This document shows positions 1 to 5,471 of a stretch of 5,721 nt of DNA, in pieces (position 1 is the first letter of the stretch; every line of letters begins with the position of its first letter). Origin of the DNA: SAR202 cluster bacterium (GTDB lineage Bacteria; Chloroflexota; Dehalococcoidia; Lucifugimonadales; UBA3495); assembly GCA_009392095.1 (NCBI GenBank), contig VFHF01000209.1:1-5721 (forward strand), given 5' to 3'. The notes beneath the pieces are model-generated. The model saw nothing but the letters and a program-made list of their open reading frames with translations. It did not search any database and was not told where the DNA came from. A program made the translations under genes and the position numbers.

Positions 1-178
1 TCCAACAATAGTCGGTCGGGATGTTGCTTTCCATCAAGAACAAAATGCCGTCTCTAGATGTGTTCGGCATCAGGGTGCGGTATTCGATCTGCTCCTCAGT
101 GTTAGGGCAGAACACTCAGCTTCTTGTGCATGCGTCATTTTGGACCTGGGTGAGCAAGGGCGTGTCGCCGGTCTGGAA
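1..178 (-). pseudogene. Out-of-frame second GNAT domain of the decayed acetyltransferase
   Basis: Reading the minus strand from about 178 down to 2 gives FQTGDTPLLTQVQNDACTRS, then a TGA at 118-116, then VFCPNTEEQIEYRTLMPNTS followed by RDGILFLMESNIPTDYCW. This fits the recognisable start of a second GNAT domain in tandem acetyltransferases: a 'LxxLQNxAFxxSWGFCPNT' helix, then 'EEIxYRLxMP', then the strand ending 'VGYCW'. At the TGA the family has Trp, so a single TGG-to-TGA change explains the stop. Relative to the upstream fragment the frame moves by one base around 176-180, consistent with one extra base in the run GTCCTTCC. The domain continues beyond base 1. The similarity is from memory of the family and was not aligned. 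Confidence 0.65.
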
Positions 179-653
179 GGACCGCCAACGAATATCCTTC
201 AGGGAGTTCCAACTCCGCCAGTTCGTCCGTGCTCCACAGCATATCTAGGTAAGTCCGCACCTCGGTGAACCCCGCCTGCTCCAGCACTTTGCCCATTCCG
301 GAGTCGGCCATGACACAGATGTGGGCCACGCTTAATTGTTGGGACTCGGCCTTGGCAACCGGCTGCTGCACCAGGTCAATTTCGCAGGGGTTGCCAGCCA
401 GTTCTGGCGTGGTCATCACCTCGACGATCGAGCGGCCGATTGGGAACTCCCAGAATATCAGAGCCAACCCCTTGATCTGCCCCGATTGTTCCAACACCAA
501 GCAGTTCTCGGTTGGATCAAGGCCAGGCTGGCCAAGGACACCTTGGAAGGTCCTGAGGCAAAGGTCGTGGAGTTCGCTTGAGGGGTTGTCGAGAGAGGCG
601 ACGAATTCGGCCAAGGCAGTATTGTGGCGGTTCGTGTATTTAACGACTGGCAA
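1..653 (-). pseudogene. Tandem GNAT-family N-acetyltransferase, decayed (frameshift plus nonsense codon), 3' end outside window
   Basis: The open part (653 to 135, TTG start directly after an in-frame TGA, 172 codons) encodes one GNAT domain. A central strand reads IKGLALIFWEFPIGRSIVEV, and the end reads VLEQAGFTEVRTYLDMLW, the usual GNAT 'xLYExxGF' region. It then enters LPEGYSLAVL, which looks like the first strand of a second GNAT domain, before running out of frame. That second domain continues in the next frame down to base 1, so the ancestor was probably a two-domain acetyltransferase of the MshD-like architecture. Such enzymes transfer acetyl from acetyl-CoA to an amine; the substrate here is unknown. 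In the first domain the acetyl-CoA loop, normally R-G-x-G-x-G, reads A-G-N-P-C-E (residues 86-91), so Arg and two Gly are lost. The frameshift, stop and lost loop together make a functional enzyme unlikely. A sequencing error could explain one lesion but hardly all of them. Confidence 0.72.
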
Positions 654-894
654 TCAGGTCTTTCAGGCTGGTAAACTCTAGAATTGAAGGCTTTAATTTC
701 AACCTGACGGAATTCGACAGCGCGATGGGTGGCAATCGGAAAATGTGGTGGCCAAGGGCTACTGAGCCGTGCTCAATAGCTTTGACCGATTGTAGGAGAG
801 TATCGTAGCGTTCACAACGCAGATATATCTTGCTCACGATACTGCAATATCTTTCTAAATGCCGTCCTGCGACGGCGAAGTACCGCCTTATACG

Positions 895-909
895 TTACGA
901 TTATCGTAA
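895..909. promoter_or_regulatory. Perfect 7-1-7 palindrome, candidate operator upstream of the PIG-L gene
   Basis: TTACGAT-t-ATCGTAA is a perfect inverted repeat with a single central base, lying 88 bp before the PIG-L start. An odd-length palindrome of this size suits a dimeric repressor or activator site. A weak -10-like CATAAT lies at 924-929, which would put the palindrome across the -35 region. No regulator gene is visible in the window, so the cognate protein is unknown and the role is inferred. Confidence 0.35.
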
Positions 910-981
910 TTTGAACATCAGTGCATAATCACCCGGTTGCAGCCGAAATACCCGTCGGTCTGTGCCTTGAACAGAGAGCCT

Positions 982-987
982 AGGAGG
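982..987 (+). promoter_or_regulatory. Ribosome binding site of the PIG-L gene
   Basis: AGGAGG is a full Shine-Dalgarno core, 10 nt before the ATG at 998. It supports that start over internal alternatives and shows that the genome uses canonical ribosome binding sites. Confidence 0.75.
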
Positions 988-997
988 ATCCAGGCAA

Positions 998-1705
998 ATG
1001 GATGAGACCCCCCAGAGAGTTTTGGTAATAACTCCCCACCCCGACGATGCTGACTTCTGGTGCTCCGGGACTATCGCCAAATGGATCGGTGATGGCGCCA
1101 CCGTACGCTACGTGCTTTGCACCGACGGCGGTAAAGGCACCACTGACCCGAACATCTCTTCAGCAGAACTATCTAAGATACGGGAGCAGGAGCAGGCTGA
1201 CGCAGCGGAATCTCTTGGCGTTCAGGAACTGGTGCTGCTCCATCACCCCGACGGTTTTCTTGAAGACGACGATGAGTTTCGCAAGGAACTGGTCAGGCAG
1301 ATACGACAGGTGCAACCCGATGTTGTGTTGTGCCCCGAGCCCTACCGCAAAAACCTCGCCTGGCACCGTGACCATCGAATTACGGGCCAAGTTACGCTAG
1401 ACGCGGTTTTCCCCTGCGCCCGCGATCACCTCCATTTTGTGGAGCTATGGCGCGATGAAGGCTTGGAACCCCACAAAACTGGGACGATATTGTTCTGGGG
1501 CACGGAACAGGCCGACACCACCATCGACATCTCGGACTCCATGGACGCCAAGTTCAAGGCCGTGAGCGCCCATCAGAGTCAGATGGGTGGCCGAACGGCC
1601 CAAGAGATAGAGGAATTCATCAAAGAGCGGGCCCAGGTATCCGAAGGCGGTTCCGGCACGGAATACGTCGAAGCGTTCCGGAAGATCACATTCCGAACGA
1701 CCTGA
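998..1705 (+). CDS. PIG-L (LmbE-like) family zinc-dependent deacetylase
   Basis: This 235-residue protein has the full PIG-L/LmbE fold signature. After the first strand (VLVIT) comes PHPDD at 13-17: by family knowledge His14 and Asp17 are zinc ligands and Asp16 is the general base. The second block is WHRDHRITGQ at 122-131, where His126 would be the third zinc ligand. A conserved C-terminal AHQSQMGG stands at 191-198. Family members remove acetyl groups from N-acetylglucosamine-type sugars (MshB, BshB, PIG-L), but the substrate cannot be assigned here because no thiol-biosynthesis or glycolipid genes are adjacent. There is no signal peptide, so it should act in the cytoplasm. Length is normal for the family. 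The start is ATG 998 with AGGAGG upstream. The gene converges with the DUF885 gene, with only 7 bp between the stop codons. The usual Glu of 'HPDDAE' is Asp19, a mild change. Confidence 0.9.
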   Translation: MDETPQRVLVITPHPDDADFWCSGTIAKWIGDGATVRYVLCTDGGKGTTDPNISSAELSKIREQEQADAAESLGVQELVLLHHPDGFLEDDDEFRKELVRQIRQVQPDVVLCPEPYRKNLAWHRDHRITGQVTLDAVFPCARDHLHFVELWRDEGLEPHKTGTILFWGTEQADTTIDISDSMDAKFKAVSAHQSQMGGRTAQEIEEFIKERAQVSEGGSGTEYVEAFRKITFRTT

Positions 1706-1712
1706 AAAGCCT

Positions 1713-3374
1713 CTAGAGGGCGGATTCGCCTGGGTTCATGAGTAAAATGGGCCTCAGTAATGGGAGTGCCGGGCCACCGAACGACAGCAAACGGTCGTGG
1801 AACTCTTTGAGATTGTAGGCGCCCCCCTGCTCCCGCTGATAGTCTTCCCGCAGCTTGAGGATCATGAGCTTGCCCAAGGTGTAATTGAGGTAACCTGGGT
1901 CAAAGGTCCCGCGTAGCGCTTCTCTGCGTGCCGGTAGCTCGGCCATGTAAGCGTTCTCCATGAAGAACTTGGTGGCCTCGTTTAAGGTCATCCCTTCAGT
2001 GTGCATTCGTAGGGAGCACATGTAGCGGCAATTGCGGACCAGGGACTCCAACAACTGAGTCAACAATAACTTTGGTTGTCCTTCACCGTATCCCGTCTCT
2101 AGGATCATCTGCTCGGTGTAGTGGGCCCAGCCTTCAGTGAATGAATACGCAGTCGCCACGCGGTTGACCAGCGGTAACTCCCGCCCATAGCGATTGTGCA
2201 GGTGATGGACGAAATGGCCGGGGTACACCTCGTGTACTGAGATGATCTTCAACGTGTCGTAGTTGAAGTTGGACAGCCACTCCTCCGCCTGCTTGTTGGT
2301 CCAGTCATCTTCGACCGGGGTGACGTAATAAAAAGACTCAGTGGCCCGGGTCTCCAAAGCCCCGGCGCTGTCCATAGCGGCGAAAGCATAGCGCATATAG
2401 GTGGGCGTCTCAATCACCTGACAGCGGTCCTCAGAGGGCACGGTTATCACGTCGAAGTCGATCAGTGATTGGCGAATATCTTCCAGCATGCTCTGGGTCT
2501 CTGGGATCAGTTGTTGGGCTTGAGGATGGTTTCGGCCAATCTCTTCCACAATCTCAGAGACCGAACGGCCCGGTGCGATGCTCTGAGCCAGATCTTTGAT
2601 ACGAGCCAGGTTAACTTCCAAACTGGCCTGGCCAATGGCCGCGATGCGGCTTAGAGGGGCATCCAGGCCCTCGCCGGTAGCGAGCATACCTGAGTAAAGT
2701 TCCGCTCCGATGGCAAACCCATCTGGGCCGCTGGCTCCTCGACGCTTTAGCCGTTCCACGAAGCTGTCCAATGCTACCGCGGCCGTCTCTCGTGCCCGAT
2801 TGAACTCGGTGACAATCTCCGGGTCGGTCACGCCCGTTGCCGCATCTGCAAGGTCAACCCGGTAAAAGCGGGCCATGCCTGAATAACTCTCTACGCTTAT
2901 GTCCACAACGTGCGACGAGATCCGGTCCGACAGCGCCTTGTCCAGCACCTCTAGGAAATCAGGCGCCTGCTTCATGGCTGAAGTGGCCGATCGAATGCGG
3001 TCTTCCAACGGAGCATAGTCCCGGCGGATGTACCCGCTCACGTTCAGGTACCCGGTATACCGCATGGGGTTATTCTCCAAAGGTTTGAGGTCATTGAAGA
3101 TGAATAATTCCCGGCGTAGGAACAACTCCATGATTTGGTAGCTCAACCGCCCAGTTTCGTCCAGACCATTGGCGCCCAATGCGCGCAGCTCAGAGAGTCC
3201 CCGCCGCAGTTCTTCTTCCCTACGCTTATTTTGCGATGGCGAAAGGTCTGGCAACCGGCCGTCATATTTGTGCCGACCGATCCGTGATCCGGCAGTTGGG
3301 TAGAAATCCCAGTGCTCCTTGATCAGCCGTTGAGATAATTTCTGGAAAGCCGTGTCCATCTCTCGCTGCGCCAT
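1713..3374 (-). CDS. DUF885 family protein, putative zinc metallopeptidase-like
   Basis: The 553-residue product matches the DUF885 family in length and landmarks. The N-terminal half is helical and charged (for example RREEELRRGLSELRAL at 51-66). The C-terminal half holds HEVYPGH at 381-387, the family's hallmark HExxPGH, then TEGWAHYTEQM at 413-423. Next comes a late conserved FDPGYLNYTLGKLMILKLRE segment at 491-510. By analogy with gluzincin peptidases, His381, His387 and Glu414 could bind zinc with Glu382 as catalytic base. This is an inference, and the substrate is unknown. There is no signal peptide or membrane span, so it is probably cytoplasmic. The ATG at 3374 is preceded by AGGAG at close spacing. 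The upstream EthD gene lies on the same strand 83 bp away, but a terminator-like hairpin intervenes, so a shared transcript is uncertain. The reading frame is intact. Confidence 0.88.
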   Translation of the reverse strand: MAQREMDTAFQKLSQRLIKEHWDFYPTAGSRIGRHKYDGRLPDLSPSQNKRREEELRRGLSELRALGANGLDETGRLSYQIMELFLRRELFIFNDLKPLENNPMRYTGYLNVSGYIRRDYAPLEDRIRSATSAMKQAPDFLEVLDKALSDRISSHVVDISVESYSGMARFYRVDLADAATGVTDPEIVTEFNRARETAAVALDSFVERLKRRGASGPDGFAIGAELYSGMLATGEGLDAPLSRIAAIGQASLEVNLARIKDLAQSIAPGRSVSEIVEEIGRNHPQAQQLIPETQSMLEDIRQSLIDFDVITVPSEDRCQVIETPTYMRYAFAAMDSAGALETRATESFYYVTPVEDDWTNKQAEEWLSNFNYDTLKIISVHEVYPGHFVHHLHNRYGRELPLVNRVATAYSFTEGWAHYTEQMILETGYGEGQPKLLLTQLLESLVRNCRYMCSLRMHTEGMTLNEATKFFMENAYMAELPARREALRGTFDPGYLNYTLGKLMILKLREDYQREQGGAYNLKEFHDRLLSFGGPALPLLRPILLMNPGESAL

Positions 3375-3378
3375 GATT

Positions 3379-3383
3379 CTCCT
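3379..3383 (-). promoter_or_regulatory. Ribosome binding site of the DUF885 gene
   Basis: On the minus strand AGGAG stands 4 nt before the ATG (within TGAGGAGAATCATG). The spacing is short, but the match is strong enough to favour the 3374 start. Confidence 0.6.
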
Positions 3384-3402
3384 CAGACCAAAACGGCGGA
3401 AA

Positions 3403-3436
3403 TCAAAAAGGCGGCCTAAAAACAGGGTCGCCTTTA
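3403..3436 (-). terminator. Rho-independent terminator-like hairpin between the EthD and DUF885 genes
   Basis: On the minus strand, AAAGGCG (3435-3429) pairs with CGCCTTT (3413-3407), and two more C-G pairs follow inside after one mismatch. The 3' arm runs on into a stretch of five T (3409-3405). It lies 22 bp after the EthD stop codon, so it probably ends that transcript. It also lies only about 30 bp before the DUF885 start codon, leaving little room for a separate promoter, so partial read-through is possible. Confidence 0.55.
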
Positions 3437-3457
3437 TGTATAGATGACCAGTTACGC

Positions 3458-3772
3458 CTAGAGCAGAGTCTCGCTGATCTGGAACTGGGGTTTGATTTCG
3501 GTGTAATTTGATATGTCGCCAATTATTGCGCGGGCGTGGGCCATGAACGCCGCATGAACCTCATCAACAGTGTTGAAGTAAAGATGGGCTACCGCTATGA
3601 ATTGGGGGGGGTCGTTGGGATCTGTTCCAGATACCCCCTTCTCCATTTCGCCTTTTACTAACCCCATGGGTCCTAGCAAACTTTCGACCAGGTTAAGGTG
3701 GGTGGTGGTCCAATATCCGTGGTTGAATGTTTTGCCTTCCTCGTTGGGATAGAAGACTGATACTTTAATCAT
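3458..3772 (-). CDS. EthD domain-containing protein (small dimeric alpha/beta barrel)
   Basis: The 104-residue product has the length and layout of stand-alone EthD-family proteins. It opens with the strand MIKVSVFYPNEEG. The family segment around the conserved His follows (GYWTTTHLNLVESLLGP, His25). A central strand reads IAVAHLYFNTVDEVHAAF at 59-76, and the end is the characteristic DISNYTEIKPQFQISE at 86-101. These proteins adopt a ferredoxin-like dimeric barrel. The founder, EthD, is needed for ethyl tert-butyl ether degradation, but most members have no known function, and nothing nearby points to a pathway. The ATG at 3772 is supported by AGGAG 8 nt upstream. A G8 tract on the plus strand (3604-3611, coding DPPQ) is a possible slippage site. 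The gene is divergent from the S41-like lipoprotein gene. Confidence 0.85.
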   Translation of the reverse strand: MIKVSVFYPNEEGKTFNHGYWTTTHLNLVESLLGPMGLVKGEMEKGVSGTDPNDPPQFIAVAHLYFNTVDEVHAAFMAHARAIIGDISNYTEIKPQFQISETLL

Positions 3773-3780
3773 GATGCCAA

Positions 3781-3785
3781 CTCCT
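3781..3785 (-). promoter_or_regulatory. Ribosome binding site of the EthD gene
   Basis: On the minus strand AGGAG stands 8 nt before the ATG at 3772, which is ideal spacing and fixes the start. No good -10/-35 pair for this gene could be identified in the 211-bp divergent region. Confidence 0.7.
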
Positions 3786-3911
3786 GAATCTGTAGGTGGA
3801 TTTAGTATTTTCAGAGCCCAGTCTACTAGGCGCTAGGCATGGTGGCAATGTCTTATGTATCTCTTGCGTACTCCTATCTTTCAACGACCGGCCAGCCACG
3901 CCGACCACTTC

Positions 3912-3920
3912 TGATACAAT
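3912..3920 (+). promoter_or_regulatory. Candidate extended -10 promoter for the S41-like lipoprotein gene
   Basis: TG-a-TACAAT is one base from the extended -10 consensus TGnTATAAT. It lies in the AT-rich part of the divergent region, 64 bp before the start codon. No recognisable -35 stands at 16-18 bp, which extended -10 promoters can do without. Transcription would begin near 3927, giving a leader of about 57 nt. Confidence 0.3.
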
Positions 3921-3927
3921 TAATTTC

Positions 3928-3965
3928 CCGTGAAAACGGTCAATGTGAGTCCGCTTTCATAGCGG
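3928..3965 (+). other. Two small hairpins in the leader of the S41-like gene
   Basis: CCGT-GAAA-ACGG (3928-3939) is a 4-bp stem closed by a GNRA-type tetraloop. CCGCT-TTCAT-AGCGG (3951-3965) is a 5-bp stem. Both fall between the candidate promoter and the ATG at 3984. Each is short and could arise by chance. Confidence 0.25.
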
Positions 3966-3983
3966 CCCCGTATTCAAATAGCT

Positions 3984-5399
3984 ATGTTTCAGAATCTTTC
4001 ATCTTTCCCACGTAACCCATTACAACATTTTCCATGCTTTATCGCCGTAGCGGCCGTCCTTGTGTCGGTTTTGGCCTTAGTAGCCTGCTCAAGCTCTTCG
4101 GGCGCAGACGAAACCGCGGAAGAGACATCAGATGGGCTGGCGTTGGTCTGGGAAGCCTGGGAACAGATCAGCCAGAACTATGTCAGTTCAGAACCGCTGG
4201 AACCCGAGTCCGTGATTTCTGGAGCGATGGCCCGAGTTATTGACCTGGTTGATGTCAATCCCTACCCATTCTTGACCGAAATTGGGCGGATGCGCGGCCA
4301 GCCGCCTTCTCATGTGCCAAGCGAGATGGTTGATCTTTGGCGGGCAGTAGCCAAATATAAGGCTTCAAATCCTGATTTCGACCTTTCCACTGTCGCCGAA
4401 GTAGCCGTTGTCGGCATGTTGGCCGGCCTTGGCGATACGTCTGCGGTGTTTTTGGATCCGGTGCAATACCCGTTGGCCAAGGAGAGCTTGGAGGGTGGAA
4501 TCGAAGGCAGCTACCTGGGAATCGGGGCCAGAGTGGTCGCCCAGGACGGTTGGGTAGTACTGTTCCCGTTCACTGGATCACCGGCCGAAAGAGCCGGAGT
4601 CCAGCCGGGGGATGTTTTATCGGCAGTGGCAGGAGCGTCGGTTGTCGGCCAAAGCGTCCAGGAGGTTGTCGAACAGGTGGCGGGTCCAAGGGGGACCAAG
4701 GTCGCTTTGGAAGTCATCAGGGCCGGGGAGCCGGAGCCGGTCAGCCTTACAGTTTTCCGGGGTGATATAGAACTGCGGTCCGTGGCCAGCCAACTTGTCC
4801 CAGGAGGCATCGGATATCTTAGTATCTCCCGGTTCCGCGACAATACAGGCGAGCAGGTATTCTCTGCCCTGGAATCTCTGAACCGGTTCGATCTGCTGGC
4901 CTTGGTGCTGGATATAAGGACAAACCCAGGTGGCTCGGCCGAGGCGGCGAAGGAAACGGCCGGACAGTTCTTGCCTGACGGGGCGCTATTCGGCTATGTA
5001 GAGAGTCTTGATGGAGAGCGTACCGAGGTCACGATTGACCCCAACGAGGACCGTCTGGACTTGGACGATCTGTTGATGGCGGTGCTGGTCAATGAACAGA
5101 CCTCTGGAGAAGCTGAAACTTTAGCTGCGGCGTTGCAGGACGCTGGGAGGGCGAGGTTGTTTGGGACGAGCACCTTTGGCGACCCTTCAGCCTACGGGTT
5201 CGTGGAGTTGAGTGATGGTTCGGCTATGTACCTGCCAACATCCCGTCGCTATGCACCGTCGGGCAGGCTCCTAGGTAGGGCCGGCCTTGAACCTGATGTC
5301 TTGGTCGAGTCCGTGCCCGAGGAGGAGGGGTACGGTGGCGAGAGTCAGTTCAACCGGGCCTATGAATACCTAGACGCAGAGTTGCCGCCGTTCCGGTAG
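3984..5399 (+). CDS. PDZ/S41 (C-terminal processing protease-like) lipoprotein with substituted catalytic dyad
   Basis: This 471-residue protein has a lipoprotein signal: Arg10, a hydrophobic stretch at 19-33, and lipobox LVAC with Cys35, so it is predicted to be membrane-anchored outside the cytoplasm. A helical region follows (51-160), then a PDZ domain at about 173-258 (SYLGIGARV, then GSPAERAGVQPGDVL). The S41 core runs from about 265 to 440, with GGIGYLSISRF, IRTNPGG (311-317), VLVNEQTSGEAETLAAALQD (367-386) and LFGTSTFGD (392-400). Active homologues (Prc, CtpA) cut substrate C-termini using a Ser/Lys dyad. An ungapped match to Prc's SASASE...FGKG block puts Gly375 at the Ser position and Asp400 at the Lys position. 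Ser374 is one residue off. It is therefore probably a pseudoprotease or peptide-binding protein. An in-frame stop lies at 3960-3962, and the ATG lacks a Shine-Dalgarno sequence, but the signal peptide requires this start. Confidence 0.85.
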   Translation: MFQNLSSFPRNPLQHFPCFIAVAAVLVSVLALVACSSSSGADETAEETSDGLALVWEAWEQISQNYVSSEPLEPESVISGAMARVIDLVDVNPYPFLTEIGRMRGQPPSHVPSEMVDLWRAVAKYKASNPDFDLSTVAEVAVVGMLAGLGDTSAVFLDPVQYPLAKESLEGGIEGSYLGIGARVVAQDGWVVLFPFTGSPAERAGVQPGDVLSAVAGASVVGQSVQEVVEQVAGPRGTKVALEVIRAGEPEPVSLTVFRGDIELRSVASQLVPGGIGYLSISRFRDNTGEQVFSALESLNRFDLLALVLDIRTNPGGSAEAAKETAGQFLPDGALFGYVESLDGERTEVTIDPNEDRLDLDDLLMAVLVNEQTSGEAETLAAALQDAGRARLFGTSTFGDPSAYGFVELSDGSAMYLPTSRRYAPSGRLLGRAGLEPDVLVESVPEEEGYGGESQFNRAYEYLDAELPPFR

Positions 5400-5432
5400 G
5401 ACAAACTGGCCTGAGCTTCACTCATGTAAGAC

Positions 5433-5463
5433 AAAAGGCCTCTCCTACTGGAGAGGCCTTTTT
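5433..5463. terminator. Strong, probably bidirectional Rho-independent terminator
   Basis: AAAAGGCCTCTCC (5433-5445) pairs perfectly over 13 bp with GGAGAGGCCTTTT (5450-5462) around a TACT loop. T runs flank the 3' arm on the plus strand, and the A run at the left gives U's on the minus strand. It lies 34 bp after the S41-like stop codon and just past the minus-strand zinc-ribbon stop, so it can serve both convergent genes. Confidence 0.9.
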
Positions 5464-5471
5464 GTGATCTC

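Larger units (their letters stand above)
654..997. other. Divergent intergenic region, no convincing gene
   Basis: This stretch separates the minus-strand acetyltransferase remnant from the plus-strand PIG-L gene. The only open frame of note is a 65-codon GTG-initiated minus-strand frame at 837-640. Its last part (about 702-640: LKLKPSILEFTSLKDL) resembles the first strand of a GNAT domain and joins the acetyltransferase by a one-base shift at about 654, so it may be the lost N-terminus rather than a separate gene. Other structure includes an imperfect palindrome GATACTGCAATATC at 838-851, a 6-bp hairpin GCCGTC/GACGGC with a 4-nt loop at 861-876 and no T tract, and the perfect palindrome at 895-909. 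No promoter with two good hexamers was found. Confidence 0.5.

Noticed and set aside
116..118. In-frame TGA in the second GNAT domain considered as Trp recoding or selenocysteine
   Set aside because: Other genes in the window end in TGA, the position is Trp in the family, no SECIS-like context was seen, and a separate frameshift already breaks the gene.
265..681. Plus-strand open frames of 138 and 81 codons opposite the acetyltransferase remnant
   Set aside because: They show no recognisable domain, and the opposite strand carries clear GNAT signature sequence.
861..876. GCCGTC/GACGGC hairpin considered as a terminator
   Set aside because: It has only 6 bp and no T run on either strand, and no gene ends just before it.
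1710..1719. Palindrome CCTCTAGAGG between the convergent PIG-L and DUF885 stop codons, considered as a shared terminator
   Set aside because: A perfect palindrome with no loop and no T tract cannot form a standard terminator hairpin, and ten bases can occur by chance.
4511..4843. A 110-codon minus-strand open frame inside the S41-like gene
   Set aside because: It lies wholly inside a well-supported coding region, its composition is low-complexity Thr/Pro/Ser, and it has no ribosome binding site. It is a shadow frame.
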